Shown here: piece by piece, positions 38,770 through 50,700 of the stretch
Position numbering within the stretch: position 1 is the stretch's first letter
Layout of the letters: each line of letters begins with the position of its first letter
Assembly (NCBI GenBank): GCA_964030785.1
Contig: OZ034979.1
Span: forward strand, 8,324,883-8,388,882
Direction: 5' to 3'
DNA: 64,000 nt
Source: Siderastrea siderea
Lineage: Eukaryota > Cnidaria > Anthozoa > Scleractinia > Rhizangiidae
Position numbers and translations under genes: made by a program
The notes under the pieces: model-generated
What the model saw: only the letters and a program-made list of their open reading frames with translations
Databases searched by the model: none
Told to the model about the DNA's origin: nothing

Positions 38770-41700
38770 TATTATTCATGAGAGAGTTTGGTTCTTAGTC
38801 ATAATAGATATTGCATATATTTTACTTACCTTCTTTCTCAGCTCTTCTGAAATAATTTCCATGTCTCGCACTGGGTGCACCTCTCCCTCAACATGAGTTA
38901 CATCTTCACCCTCAAAGGCACCTGAACGAAAAAAAAAAGGGTTGGATACAGTTGTGGCAGTGTGGACCAAAATTCAGTTCCTCAGGTATGCATGTGAACA
39001 GCCAACTGGCCTTCCTCCCACCAGAAATAGTTGATATAGTTGTTTCTTATGTCTGAATGCTTGGTCCAACTAGTGGTGTTCAGTTGATTGCTTCCAGAAA
39101 CAAAGACCTTTGGTTTTTTTTTGGTTTTTTTTGGTTTCTGAAGTTTGACAAATGATGCCAAATAATGGACATTTTGGCATCAATTTTCTCACAAATGAAG
39201 TGCAAATTGGAGGGAAAAACTCTGGGTAATGTCCTTTGAATAAATTGAAGCTCACAAGCAAACATTCAAGCAATTTCAAGCCAAAAAAAGCCTTAAAGTC
39301 CACATAGGATGGTTATGCTCAAAGCACTTCATTTACTTGCCAAGGCTAACTAAACAGAATTTTGGTTACTTTTTCATTTTCATTCATCACTGTTAGAGAG
39401 GAGAATAACAAATCAATGTACAACATGCATACAAAGAGGATGGGAAGATTGGGGGGAATGGGTGTAAAGATCAGGGGCACGAATTGTTAAGATTCTTAAT
39501 GGCATTATAAAGAAAGATGGTGAACTTTAAGCTTGGGGAATAAATAAGAAAGATGTTGTATTCAGTATGTCACAAGTGTGGGACAAAGAATAGAAGAAAA
39601 ACTTTATCATCAATCTTCATTAATTTTTATCATCACACCAAAGGCTTTAAACATTGCTGTTCCTAGCAGCTACAGGACAGCTGTCATAGTGAACTAAGTA
39701 AATATGACCACGCTCACCACAAACCCTGCAGTAGCTCATGATCAGTGGTTAGAGCATCTGACCACCGTACAGAAGGTCATGGATTCCATTCCCACTGGGG
39801 ACTCAGATTCTTTTCTTTCTCCCACTTTTGTGACATAAATATAACACATTTCTTATTCAATAGTTTCTGAGCCCAACAACCTTTTGATAATTTTGGCAAC
39901 TCTTTTAAGGTTTCCGTGGCAAATGAACAAAATGTGAGAGGTGGACATAGATTTGATTGTCAGTTGAAATGTAGCCATCAAAAAGTTACAATGTATATAA
40001 GGTTATCTATGGAAAAGATGTCAAAAAAGTTGTCAGAAACTAATAAAAACATTGTGGATATTTAAAGTGGGAATGCATTATGGTATAGCAAGTAGCACAG
40101 ACTGTAAAACAAACCTCCACAAAGACAGACTAAATTAAAAAAAAGAATTTTTACTTACGAATCATATGGAATATAGCATCACATGCCCATATGTGTGATA
40201 AAAAGGCATTTCCCAAGCCCTGCAGGTGAACATTATATTGACAGTACATCAGATGCTATTATCAACTCATAATTATGAGGGGTCCCGTGGAGTAAACAAA
40301 GGTTCAAGTCAGGTCACACCCTCTCACTTTGAGTGATTTATTGTCCTTGCAAGTAAATATATTATTATTGGACTGTAAAATGCCTAAGGCTGGGAATAAA
40401 AAAGTAAATCTAATGCCCCACACTGCCCAGGCCCCATCAAGCTTAAGCTTGATGCACACTAATAATCATAATCATACAAATGTAATCATAATCATAGTCA
40501 TAATCACAAACATTTAGCTTCTTACATGACTTGTATGATCTAGTGGTAACTAGAGTCTTAAATAGTGTTTGCAGAGTTGCTTGAAGAAGGCCATCTTGAA
40601 ATGACTTCAGCCCAACCAAGAGTATTAAAACTACATGCAGACATTTTTTGGCCAGAACACAAAAGATCATTATTTTGCACTGTTACAATTATGATTATGT
40701 TCCCAAGATTTTCAAGTTCCTACTAAAGTTAGGGCAAAGTAATCATAATCATACCAAAGTGACAAATCATTTTCCTGTCATTATGATTATGTCCATTACA
40801 AGGGTCCTTATCATTACGTTTTTAGGCATTCCCACTGAGACGTAAGCCACATATCATCATTATTTTGCCCTTTTGCTGATGATTATTGTGTCGCTACTGG
40901 GAACCAATCCTTAACATTGCCAGGTGGATTATGTTTTCTTTCCTAAGCTTTAAATATACAGTCGCTAATTCCCTCTATTACCCATTCATTTTATTTCACA
41001 CAGAATTTGTTGACTGTTGTTATTATTTTTATTATTCACCTGGCCTTCATGTGCCCCTTGAACCAGACCAGCAATGTCTGTCACATGAAGGAATGCTGGA
41101 ACTTTACTGGAAATAAAATAAATCAAAAACATTTTTTATGACATTTTCTGGGTTTTTCTTAATGTAGTAAAATAAAATGCAATATTTCATTTGAAATATC
41201 TTGTAACAGCATTGCCAGAAAAAATGAATGAAACATTGTAACACCTTGTAACACTGACACATTGCAGGGCTTGACACTGGGTCACCAGCCAAAGACTGGT
41301 GCTGTTACATGGTTTGGAAGAAATTTAAAAGGTGACAAGCCTCACTACACTACACATGTCTGAGTTGGGTTGATTATACTCAAACCTGTTGTGAACAAGT
41401 TTAGTACATTTCTGCAGAACAATGCAGTAAGAATAGTACACCTTTGCCATTTGTGTTTGTGAGGTAGGTTTGCTTAATACTATGTCAATCATATACTTAG
41501 CTACCACTGACATACAAATTAAAGTTTATGGAAAGCTTAAGCACCTTGTTTGATGATTTGCACATGTTGCTTAGCTAATGTCCTTTTACATAAGCTGCAG
41601 TCTCAAATTTACCGCACAATTTCAGCAAAAACTGTGCAGCTTATACACAAGTTTTTATCACACATGTACTTCATTGGGGGTCATAAAAGAACACCATAGT

Positions 41701-44700
41701 GTTTCCCCAACACTGCAGAGAGTCACAGTTGCAGCCAAAACAGCATGACGCTAACCCTTCTATTTTACTAGTAGTTAAATAGAAGATTAACAGAGTGCGT
41801 TCGACTGGTTGCATTCTTTCAGACAGCCAACGCTTCTGGTTCCCTAGTTGTCACCAAGGAGACGAAAGCCTTTGAGTCCTTTGCTTTCCCCTAAATGAAA
41901 GCATGGGTCTTTGGCATGGGGAATTGTTGTTTTGACTGAGAATTGCTGTGAAATGATTTGACCATGGTGAACAAATTTTCTGCTGACAACAAAGGTCCTT
42001 GAATATGTGCTAGCAATGTCTTTCCTTCAGTGGAACAGTAAGCACCCAAGCCAGCTAAATCACTTGGTTAGAAGGCACAAAGGCCCCAAAACATGTACTA
42101 AAAAAAGGCCTGGAACTAAGTTTCCAGAAATCTTTGATGACTTATTTACAAAAGAAAATTCACATGACAAATTTTCTATGACAAATGAAACTGACATGCC
42201 AGTTTAATTAGCAAAGACATTTGCAACATAAAAAATGTGAAGATTTTCTCATCTACACGAGCAAATGCAGTTTGCAATAGTATTTGCTAGTGTGCATGGG
42301 GCTTTGGGCTCTACAACTTTACAGGGAGGCATCTCAATTACTCAATGTACAAAATAATCAATTCAACTATAAACCCTTCGGTGGTTTGTGCACGACTTTA
42401 CATCAATGAATTTGCCAGTGACATGTTTTAAAATTGACCATCAAGGTAAGCACTACACAACAAAGATGTTTCAAGGAGCTTTCTGATGCCTCAGTATTTG
42501 ACATTTCTCATGCCAAAAATAACACAGCTAGGCTGTTGCATGTCTCGGCAAGTAACAGAAGTGTCCACTTTTATCCTGCATTTAATGTTGCAGTTCCTTT
42601 TAATAATATAGAGCACAGAGATGCGAACATAGTACACAAAATAACAACAATATTTGGCGTTAAAGGGGGGGAACACCTCTCCGCGATCGGCGTGACAGAC
42701 GACTTCCATTGGGTGACCACACGGCTACTTATCTCCCCAGCGCCAAAACCGCGCTGGATCGGACAAGTAGACAGGTCAAAAGCTAAGACGATCTATAAGC
42801 CTAACTCATACGGCACTACGAGCTGACCTCCGGCCAGCATCGTGCTAGAGTTATGACTTTCTCAAGCCTACTTATCTCCCCAGCACTACGAGCCGACACC
42901 GCCGGCACGTGCTGGATCGGACAAGAATAGGCAGATAAAGAACGTAAATAACGCAACTAACCGATCGAAAACAAAGCTTGGGGAAGTCGCTGCGAGACTT
43001 AACCGAAAGCGAAACCCGAGTGGTGAACCCAAATTTATTGATTACAGTAAGGAATCCTCCAAAGGGAGGGAGGGTGGGAATTACAATTTTTAAAGAACCT
43101 TGGAAAACCTTACAGTTAGCAAGACAGCTAGTGAATGTGACTTTGGACCTAAACTAGGCCTTTTATACCTAGACAGACGTCGCAAACTAGACCAATAGTA
43201 AATAAGGTACCATGCACAAAGTAAACTCATGCGGTGCTCGAACGAGACATGAATGGCGATATTTATGTTTTTAACCATACAGAGCGTTTGATGGAAAACT
43301 ACTAGACAGTATTGCAACATTGATCAGTGAATCCCCATTGTACGCCTTTGTACCTTCATGAAGAGAAAGGGAATAATGGTACATTCATGTCACGTACATC
43401 TTACGTGAGTTAATCTAGTTACAATGTAACAACATAAGCTTAGTTCGTCTCGCTCCATTAACTGCGTTTTACAGATTGCTGTAAAGCTTTATTAATGTCG
43501 CAGTTCCTTTTAATAATATAGAGCACAGAGATGTGAACATAGTACACAAAATAACAACAATATTTGGCGTTAAAGGGGGGGAACACCTCTCCGCGATCGG
43601 CGTGACAGACGACTTCCATTGCGTGACCACACGGCTACTTATCTCCCCAGCGCCAAAACCGCGCTGGATCGGACAAGTAGACAGGTCAAAAGCTAAGACG
43701 ATCTATAAGCCTAACTCATACGGCACTACGAGCTGACCTCCGGCCAGCATCGTGCTAGAGTTATGACTTTCTCAAGCCTACTTATCTCCCCAGCACTATG
43801 AGCCGACACCGCCGGCACGTGCTGGATCGGACAAGAATAGGCAGATAAAGAACGTAAATAACGCAACTAATCGATCGAAAACAAAGCTTGGGGAAGTCGC
43901 TGCGAGACTTAACCGCCACAGATACATGCGAAGCAGGTGTCCTCCCAAGCAAGCCAAGCCTAAAATTCAAGGAAATGAAATACTGGCCATCCGCGGCGCA
44001 GCAGACAGCAAGACATTTTTTGGTGTTCTAATATAAAGCTGATAAGAGTCCGAAGACCACCTTCCTAAAACCTTAATTAACCAGTCTGGTAAGCCTGCAG
44101 CAGCAGCGGTAGAAGCGGCACCAATGCGAAAACTATGCCCTTTGAGAGACTGATACGGCAGACCGGCGTGACGGGCCGCGTCCCGAAGCAGGTTAACCAC
44201 CACCGACCTAGTAAGAAAACGACCTGACTGGAAAGAAAAAAGGGGTCCCTGCGGACGGGCGGCTAGAAGATAGTCACGCATAGCTGACACTGCGCAAATA
44301 GGTGAAGGAGAACACGCGATTATGAGTGAGTGTCCTGTGCGAAAATAGTCTGTCTTAGAAGCCTTTAAGAAAACAGACATCTGCTGCGGGCATACCAGAC
44401 TAGGATAAAATGACACACAGTCGGCAGACAGGTCGAACTGAGGGCGAAACTTAGAGGTTCCTTGGTAGGTAAACTCGCCACAGCGAAGAAAGGCAAAAAA
44501 GGCTAAAGTAAAGGCAGCCCAAACCATACAGTAATCACGTTCCCCCAGCCAGGAGCGGAGTACGGGTTTAATGTCTAGTAGCACTCCCGGGGTGACGGGT
44601 TGACGGAGTATACGGGCCTTACCCTGGTAGCGAAGGATACCCCTAAGGACCTTTTTCAGCAATAATTTGCCCACGAGAGGGTCCCCATGCCCACGTGAAA

Positions 44701-47700
44701 TGTGCAAGTTGCGAACGGCGGCTAAATACAATTTGATGGTGCTGTGCTGCACCGTCCTGGCTAAATATGAGGCAAAATAGATAAGGGTACCTTCCGAGGC
44801 GGGTAGGATATCCCCATCATTAGACATGAGCCTGTTCATCAGACAAAACTGAATAAATCGTTTTTCCCCAGAGCCGTACGTACGGTTGGTAGACCATGCC
44901 AAGCCCCAGGTTGCGTAGGTTTGAACTTCTTCCCTTAAAGGGTCATGAGCGAAGGCGGGATGGTGCAAGGGATTCTGTCGGCCGTGGGAGCCGCCGCTCG
45001 AAAACGTGCGTCCTGAAAGCATGAGAGGGCATCAGCAATATCGTTACGGACCCCAGGGACATGCCGAGCCCTAACAAAGAAATTGTGCTTCATGGATATG
45101 AGGACAAGGAACCTAACTAGGTCCATGATACGGGGGGGGACTTCGAATGGCCTGAATTGATGATAGCGACGACTGATTCGTTATCGCACCAAAATTGGAT
45201 ACGCTTCCCGGAAAAATGCGGGAACCAGATAGCACACGCTACCACAATCGGGAAAAGTTCCTGCCACACAATGCTTATACCCTGGGCTTTGCTAAGTTGC
45301 ATATGAGGGGGCCACCTGCCCTGAAACCATTTCCCATTAAAATAACCCCCAAAACCAACCGACCCTGCGGCATCAGTGTACAATTCCAAGTCCGGGGAAG
45401 GGGTAATGGCAGTGTCTAAGAAGAAAGAACGCCCATTCCACCCCACAAGAAAAGCTTTCCACATGGTAAGGTCCCTAAAAAACTCTTGGTTTAGCCTGAT
45501 ATGGTGGAAGCGGCTTGGCACCCCCCGGGTAAGGTTGATCATGCGTTGTAGAAAAGTGCGCCCGGGGACGACTGCCTTGCAAGCAAATTGAAGTGTACCA
45601 ATCAGAGACTGCAACTCAACCAGCCGTACCGACCGACGCTTAGTAAATGAATTGAGTAAATCCCGGGTGCGTTGGAGTTTGTCCGCGGGAAGCCTGGCTT
45701 CCATCCGGGTGGAGTCTAGTTCGATACCCATAAATTCTAGGACGTGAGAAGGACCCAGGGTCTTGGAGGCGACTACAGGGGCATTAACGGACATGAAAAC
45801 CCGGAGTAAGGTACTAAAGCTAGACAGACATTGTAAACGGGATGGTTCGGCTATGAAAAAGTCATCAAGAATGTGCAGGACATGTGTTAGGCCGTAGTTG
45901 TTCTTTAGAATCCACTCCAAAGCCTCAGATAATAGGTTAAAAAGGAACGGTGCGCTCCGTAATCCGAAGGGGAGATATAGGTCCACATAATATTGGCTTT
46001 GCCAGTAAATACCCAAAAGGTGCCAATCGGCGGGATGTATGGGTATGAGGCGAAAGGCCGATTTAAGGTCGGTTTTTGCCATAAAAGAACCCCGCCCCAG
46101 GGACTGGAGGATACGTATGGCATCGTCTACCCGAATATATTGTAGGGCGTACGGGTCCTTAGGGATATGGTCGTTAATACTATCCCCCTCCGGGTATGAC
46201 AGATGGTAGATGGTACGCCATTCCGAGAAATGTTTCTTGGGTACCACACCCACAGGGTGACATTGGAGGTCGGGAATGGGAGAGGAATCAAAGGGGCCCG
46301 CCACACGACCTAACTGGATTTCCTTATTACGATTAGACGAAACTACCTCAGGGTGCTGTATAGCAGAAATCAAATTACGAGATACCCGGGGTTGCCGAGG
46401 GCCAGTATAGCCGACATGTGCGCCATACCGAAGGGCAGAAATTAAATCATGAACAAAATTAGGGTCGGGGTGGTGGGAAAGTTCCCTTTCTAAGATATCT
46501 ACGTTAATAGGAGTGGAGACGGGAGGTAAATGAGAGTTCGTGGCAAGAAGGTGGACCTTATCTCTTGCTTCGGTCGCTGGTGTTGCTGGAGCCCTGGCGT
46601 CGCGGACCGGTTCTTGAGAGACCGTTGGGACAGTTGAGGATGGAGTGGCTGGAAGACCGGCATCGGCGGCAGACGTGCGGGAACGTGCAGGAACTGGAGG
46701 TGCATCCCAATGACCGGTTGAAGCGGAAGCAGACAGGGCCGCTCTTCGGTTGCTGGCGCGAGGAGTCAGCGCTCGGGCAGTCACTCTGGCTGTGGTACGG
46801 GCTAGAGCAGAGAATACAGTGGGGCTTAGCAAGGCCCGAGAAGGTGACCGTCCAAAGTTCTAAGTCAACCTGGTCCCAGCTTATACCCAGGTCATAGGCG
46901 GCCCTGCGGCGGAACTGTTCATCGTACGTGAGGAAAGCCAGACCCTTAAATGAGGTTGCCGCCCTGCTAATAATCTGCTGATACTTGAGCAGCTTGAGCG
47001 ATCTCCGAGGGTAGGAGGCGACAATGACCAACATATACGTCGTGTATGCATCTAACCACTTGTGGAAGGTGTCTATGGTCGGCTTGTGCTTCCGCACCAT
47101 AGTGAGAGGGGAAGAGGAGCCCGGGACCGAATCATCAAAATGGAGCTGGATGTCGCGGACCTGGGACTGAGTCAAAGAATCGGGCAGCAACAACGTAAAG
47201 TCAATGTACTCACCGCGGAGGATTTTGTCTTCCAAGTTTTTGTCCACAGGACGGTGAAGTCCGATTGGGTTTGCTGCACCAGGTCGTGGAGTTGTGTTGC
47301 GTGCGGGAGGAGCCAAGGCTTGACTTCGGTAGGGCGCAGCGGACGGGAGAGGATGGCTCTGTAAAGCCTGCTGCAGCGATAATCGCACCGTGTCCTGAAT
47401 GGCGGCCATTTGGGCTGCGGTGAAAGGGCTGGACTGATGTGGTTCTTCAGAAAGATCTAAAGGCTCATCCAGGTCTTCGGTCGAACCAACAAACGAAGAG
47501 ATTTCGCTTGCCTCGCCGTTAGCTGCCGCGTCCGTATCCTCCGAGACATTTGCCGCTTGTTTGGGACGACTCGCTCGCTTCCTCGAGGTACGTTTCTGTA
47601 CTCGGCCATTTCGCGGCTGGTTGGCGGGGCGAGGACCTTGAACAGCGCCTTTTAAACGAGATACGAGCTCCGCTTTGGATCCAGTAATAGGAAGATTTAG

Positions 47701-50700
47701 AGCTTGAAGCCGTAGGCGAAGGACTTCCGTGGACAGCGACGCGAGATTATCCTGGCGCTGCTGGCGAGTATTCGCAACGTTTCGATTGCCACGTGGACGA
47801 GCCATGATGAAATTACAAATTACAATTTTTAAAGAACCTTGGAAAACCTTACAGTTAGCAAGACAGCTAGTGAATGTGACTTTGGACCTAAACTAGGCCT
47901 TTTATACCTAGACAGACGTCGCAAACTAGACCAATAGTAAATAAGGTACCATGCACAAAGTAAACTCATGCGGTGCTCGAACGAGACATGAATGGCGATA
48001 TTTATGTTTTTAACCATACAGAGCGTTTGATGTAAAACTACTAGACAGTATTGCAACATTGATCAGTGAATCCCCATTGTACGCCTTTGTACCTTCATGA
48101 AGAGAAAGGGAATAATGGTACATTCATGTCACGTACATCTTACGTGAGTTAATCTAGTTACAATGTAACAACATAAGCTTAGTTCGTCTCGCTCCATTAA
48201 CTGCGTTTTACAGATTGCTGTAAAGCTTTATTAAAATTATATTTAGCCTTCCTGTCAGCCTTTATCGCATGACTTACAACAACACGACCAGTTTCTGGCT
48301 CTGAAAGTCAGCAGAAATCACTCTCAAAATTCTCTAAATTCAGCACCGTACATCCTACCTCCCCCGCTTGTGTTTGTAAGAGCGCTTTAAACTGTGTCTC
48401 GTCAACCAATTTGAAAAATTTCCCAGAAAAGTTAGATTCTGGCTTCGAAAAGTCTTGTGAAGGCCTTTGTGGTTCTCTTCAAATTATAGCACTCCGAGTC
48501 CATACGAATAATCGATCTTTTCTTGACTGCTAATACATCCTAGGTGTGCCGCTTGTGTTTATAAGTGAACTACAAACTGTGACTTGTCAGCAAACTCAAA
48601 AACTTTTCTAAAAAATGCGAAGGAAATAAACAAAATATCTCAACCAGAATCCATGGTCGCCTGTACTCATGTGTTTACACGCGAAATTGATTGTTTGGGG
48701 CCTGGGCATCATGAAAACGCGGCCAAAGTCCATACCGGTTTCCGGCTGAGCGTAGGCCCCTGCAAAATCTTCGGGGGGTTATAAATTGGCGTTGACGACA
48801 ACCCATTACAGAGAAAATGTCTATTTTTTCTGGCTGTATGACACAGGACACCCAACACAAGATTAGGAATGCATTCTCCTTCGTCGAATGGAATCAGATC
48901 TAACCTTCGCCTTTCCAAAAAAGAGATCTTGGGGTGGGATGAAGTCAGCAAAAGACAAGTTACTGTATACAAAACATTTTAGAGTGTTCACACCACATTT
49001 AGGCTTAAGGAGTCTGTTTCACGAGGTATACACTACATTACCGTGAAAGAAAACTATTCTTTTTCTCAGTACAGTGTCACCTTACCTTGCAGGCTTGTGA
49101 AATTCACACAGGAAATCCCATCTTTCATCTGGAACAGCCACTCGATGTGCATTGAAGGAAAGCAAAAATAAGGAAAGGATTATTTTAAGTGCCAAGTAAA
49201 ATGTGTGGTTCAGAAAATATCCATACCCCCACCATAGAGGGTCATTGGAAATTCTGAGGGGGAGGGGGTCTTAAAAGGCCAAAATTTTTTAAGAAAAGTA
49301 TGTGCCTAAACTGGAATTTCCAGAGGGGTGGGGGTTCAAACCAAAAAAACCTCCATGGAGGGAGTATGGATATTTTCTGAAACAACACAACAAAAAATTA
49401 GTTTTGAAATAACGTCAGCTCAAAGGTAGACTTGACATGAGTTTGAGCACTGGCTACCATAACAAAAAACAAACAAACAAAGCACTGACAATGCTCAGGA
49501 AAAAATCCGTGGCTACTTTTCTCATTTCCCTGCCTAGTTTAAAAATTAGTGATGGCCCTGACACATGGGTGAGTTCAGTTTTGTACACAATGAACCCTCT
49601 TGGAAAATAAAATGTAAGCTAGTAACACCTTTTACCCCAAATTTTCATGCCAAAAAGGGTTGCTGATCATCTGTGAGTACATCTGGAAAATGTTCAGTAA
49701 ATTTTCAGAAATTGAAACTATCAAGCAATACTTTCCAGAGGTGCTGTTTATTATGCTGTACAAGGTGGTTCTAACCTCTGCGTTTGTGGATGAAATCCTA
49801 AAGTGTGACCATTCAAGTGAAAGCTATTGAGCAGTACTTTCCTGTGGTGCTGTTTATTATGCTGTACAAGGTGGTTCTCACTTTTGAGTCTGTGGATGAA
49901 ATCCTAAAGTGTCACCACTTAAATGAAAGCTACTGAGCAGTATATTCCTTTGGTGTTGTTTATTATGCTGTACAAGGTAGTTCTACATTTTGGGTCTGTG
50001 GATGGAGTCCTAATGTGTGACCATTCAAGTAAAAGCTACTGAGCAGTACTTTCCTGTGGTGCTGTTTATTATGCTGTACAAGGTGGTTATAACTTACCAG
50101 TCTGTGGAGGAAATCCTAAAGTGTGACCATTCAAATAAAAAATATTAAGCAGCTACTTTCCTTTGTTGTTGTTTATTGTGCCACAAAAGGTGATATTTTC
50201 CTATAGCAATCATTCAAATAAAATCCTTTGGTAGTACTTCACTAGTATGGTTTTCTGCTTTTCAACATATTTTATACAATTCTAAATGAAATAAAGACTG
50301 TTATTTAACTTTGATTTTGGGAGCTGTCAAGCGTGCAAGCATTATAAGTAGTGATTTTGACTTTTGAAGGTCACCTGGAAGTTGTTACAAATATTGACAC
50401 AATTGGAAGATACTTATTTTCATTAGGATCTGAAAGAAAAAAAGAAGGAAAAAATCAATGTTAAAAGATTGGTATACCATAACAGTGCAGTTGTGTATTT
50501 TCCTGATATTGGATACATTAAAAAGGTACGCTTAGCTTTTTTTTAAGGACATTGACAATCTTTGTTGATCTATTTTGCATTCAAATTCAGTCGCATGCAT
50601 GTGATGGCATTTATTAGTCATATCAGGGTGAGTTTTAAGTTTGGGCGTCTGAGTTGCATATATTGGGGATCTCGTTATAATTTATTGGAGTTCATTATTT

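Larger units (their letters stand above)
42582..48234 (-). mobile_element. Ngaro-like tyrosine-recombinase retrotransposon with split direct repeats
   Basis: A nearly intact YR retrotransposon on the minus strand in OLA1 intron 4, same orientation as the host gene. Read 5' to 3' it has A1 (48234-47820), gag-like, RT/RNase H and tyrosine recombinase ORFs, then B1 (43915-43492), A2 (43495-43081) and B2 (43005-42582). The A and B pairs are each about 99% identical, so insertion is recent. This repeat order, the lack of a methyltransferase ORF and the recombinase place it with Ngaro/PAT rather than DIRS. There is no target duplication, as expected for YR insertion. The RT ORF carries one frameshift in a C run, so this copy may be disabled or the base count may be wrong. 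Confidence 0.88.

Noticed and set aside
42434..42826. 130-codon plus-strand frame at the element border, with a 67-codon copy at 43533-43736
   Set aside because: It runs across the B2 repeat boundary into host sequence. The shared part is simply the duplicated B repeat, and no motif supports a protein.
45195..47364. Plus-strand open frames of 71-110 codons across the retrotransposon
   Set aside because: They are antisense shadows of the RT and gag-like ORFs, which carry clear motifs on the minus strand.
42582..48234. Classification as DIRS1-like
   Set aside because: DIRS elements have inverted terminal repeats, an internal complementary region and usually a methyltransferase ORF. This element has direct split repeats and no methyltransferase.
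50414..50429. A 16-nt version of OLA1 exon 3 using the GTATCT donor
   Set aside because: Joining 16 nt to exon 4, whether it starts at 49140 or 49146, breaks the reading frame; only the 12-nt version keeps the family sequence.
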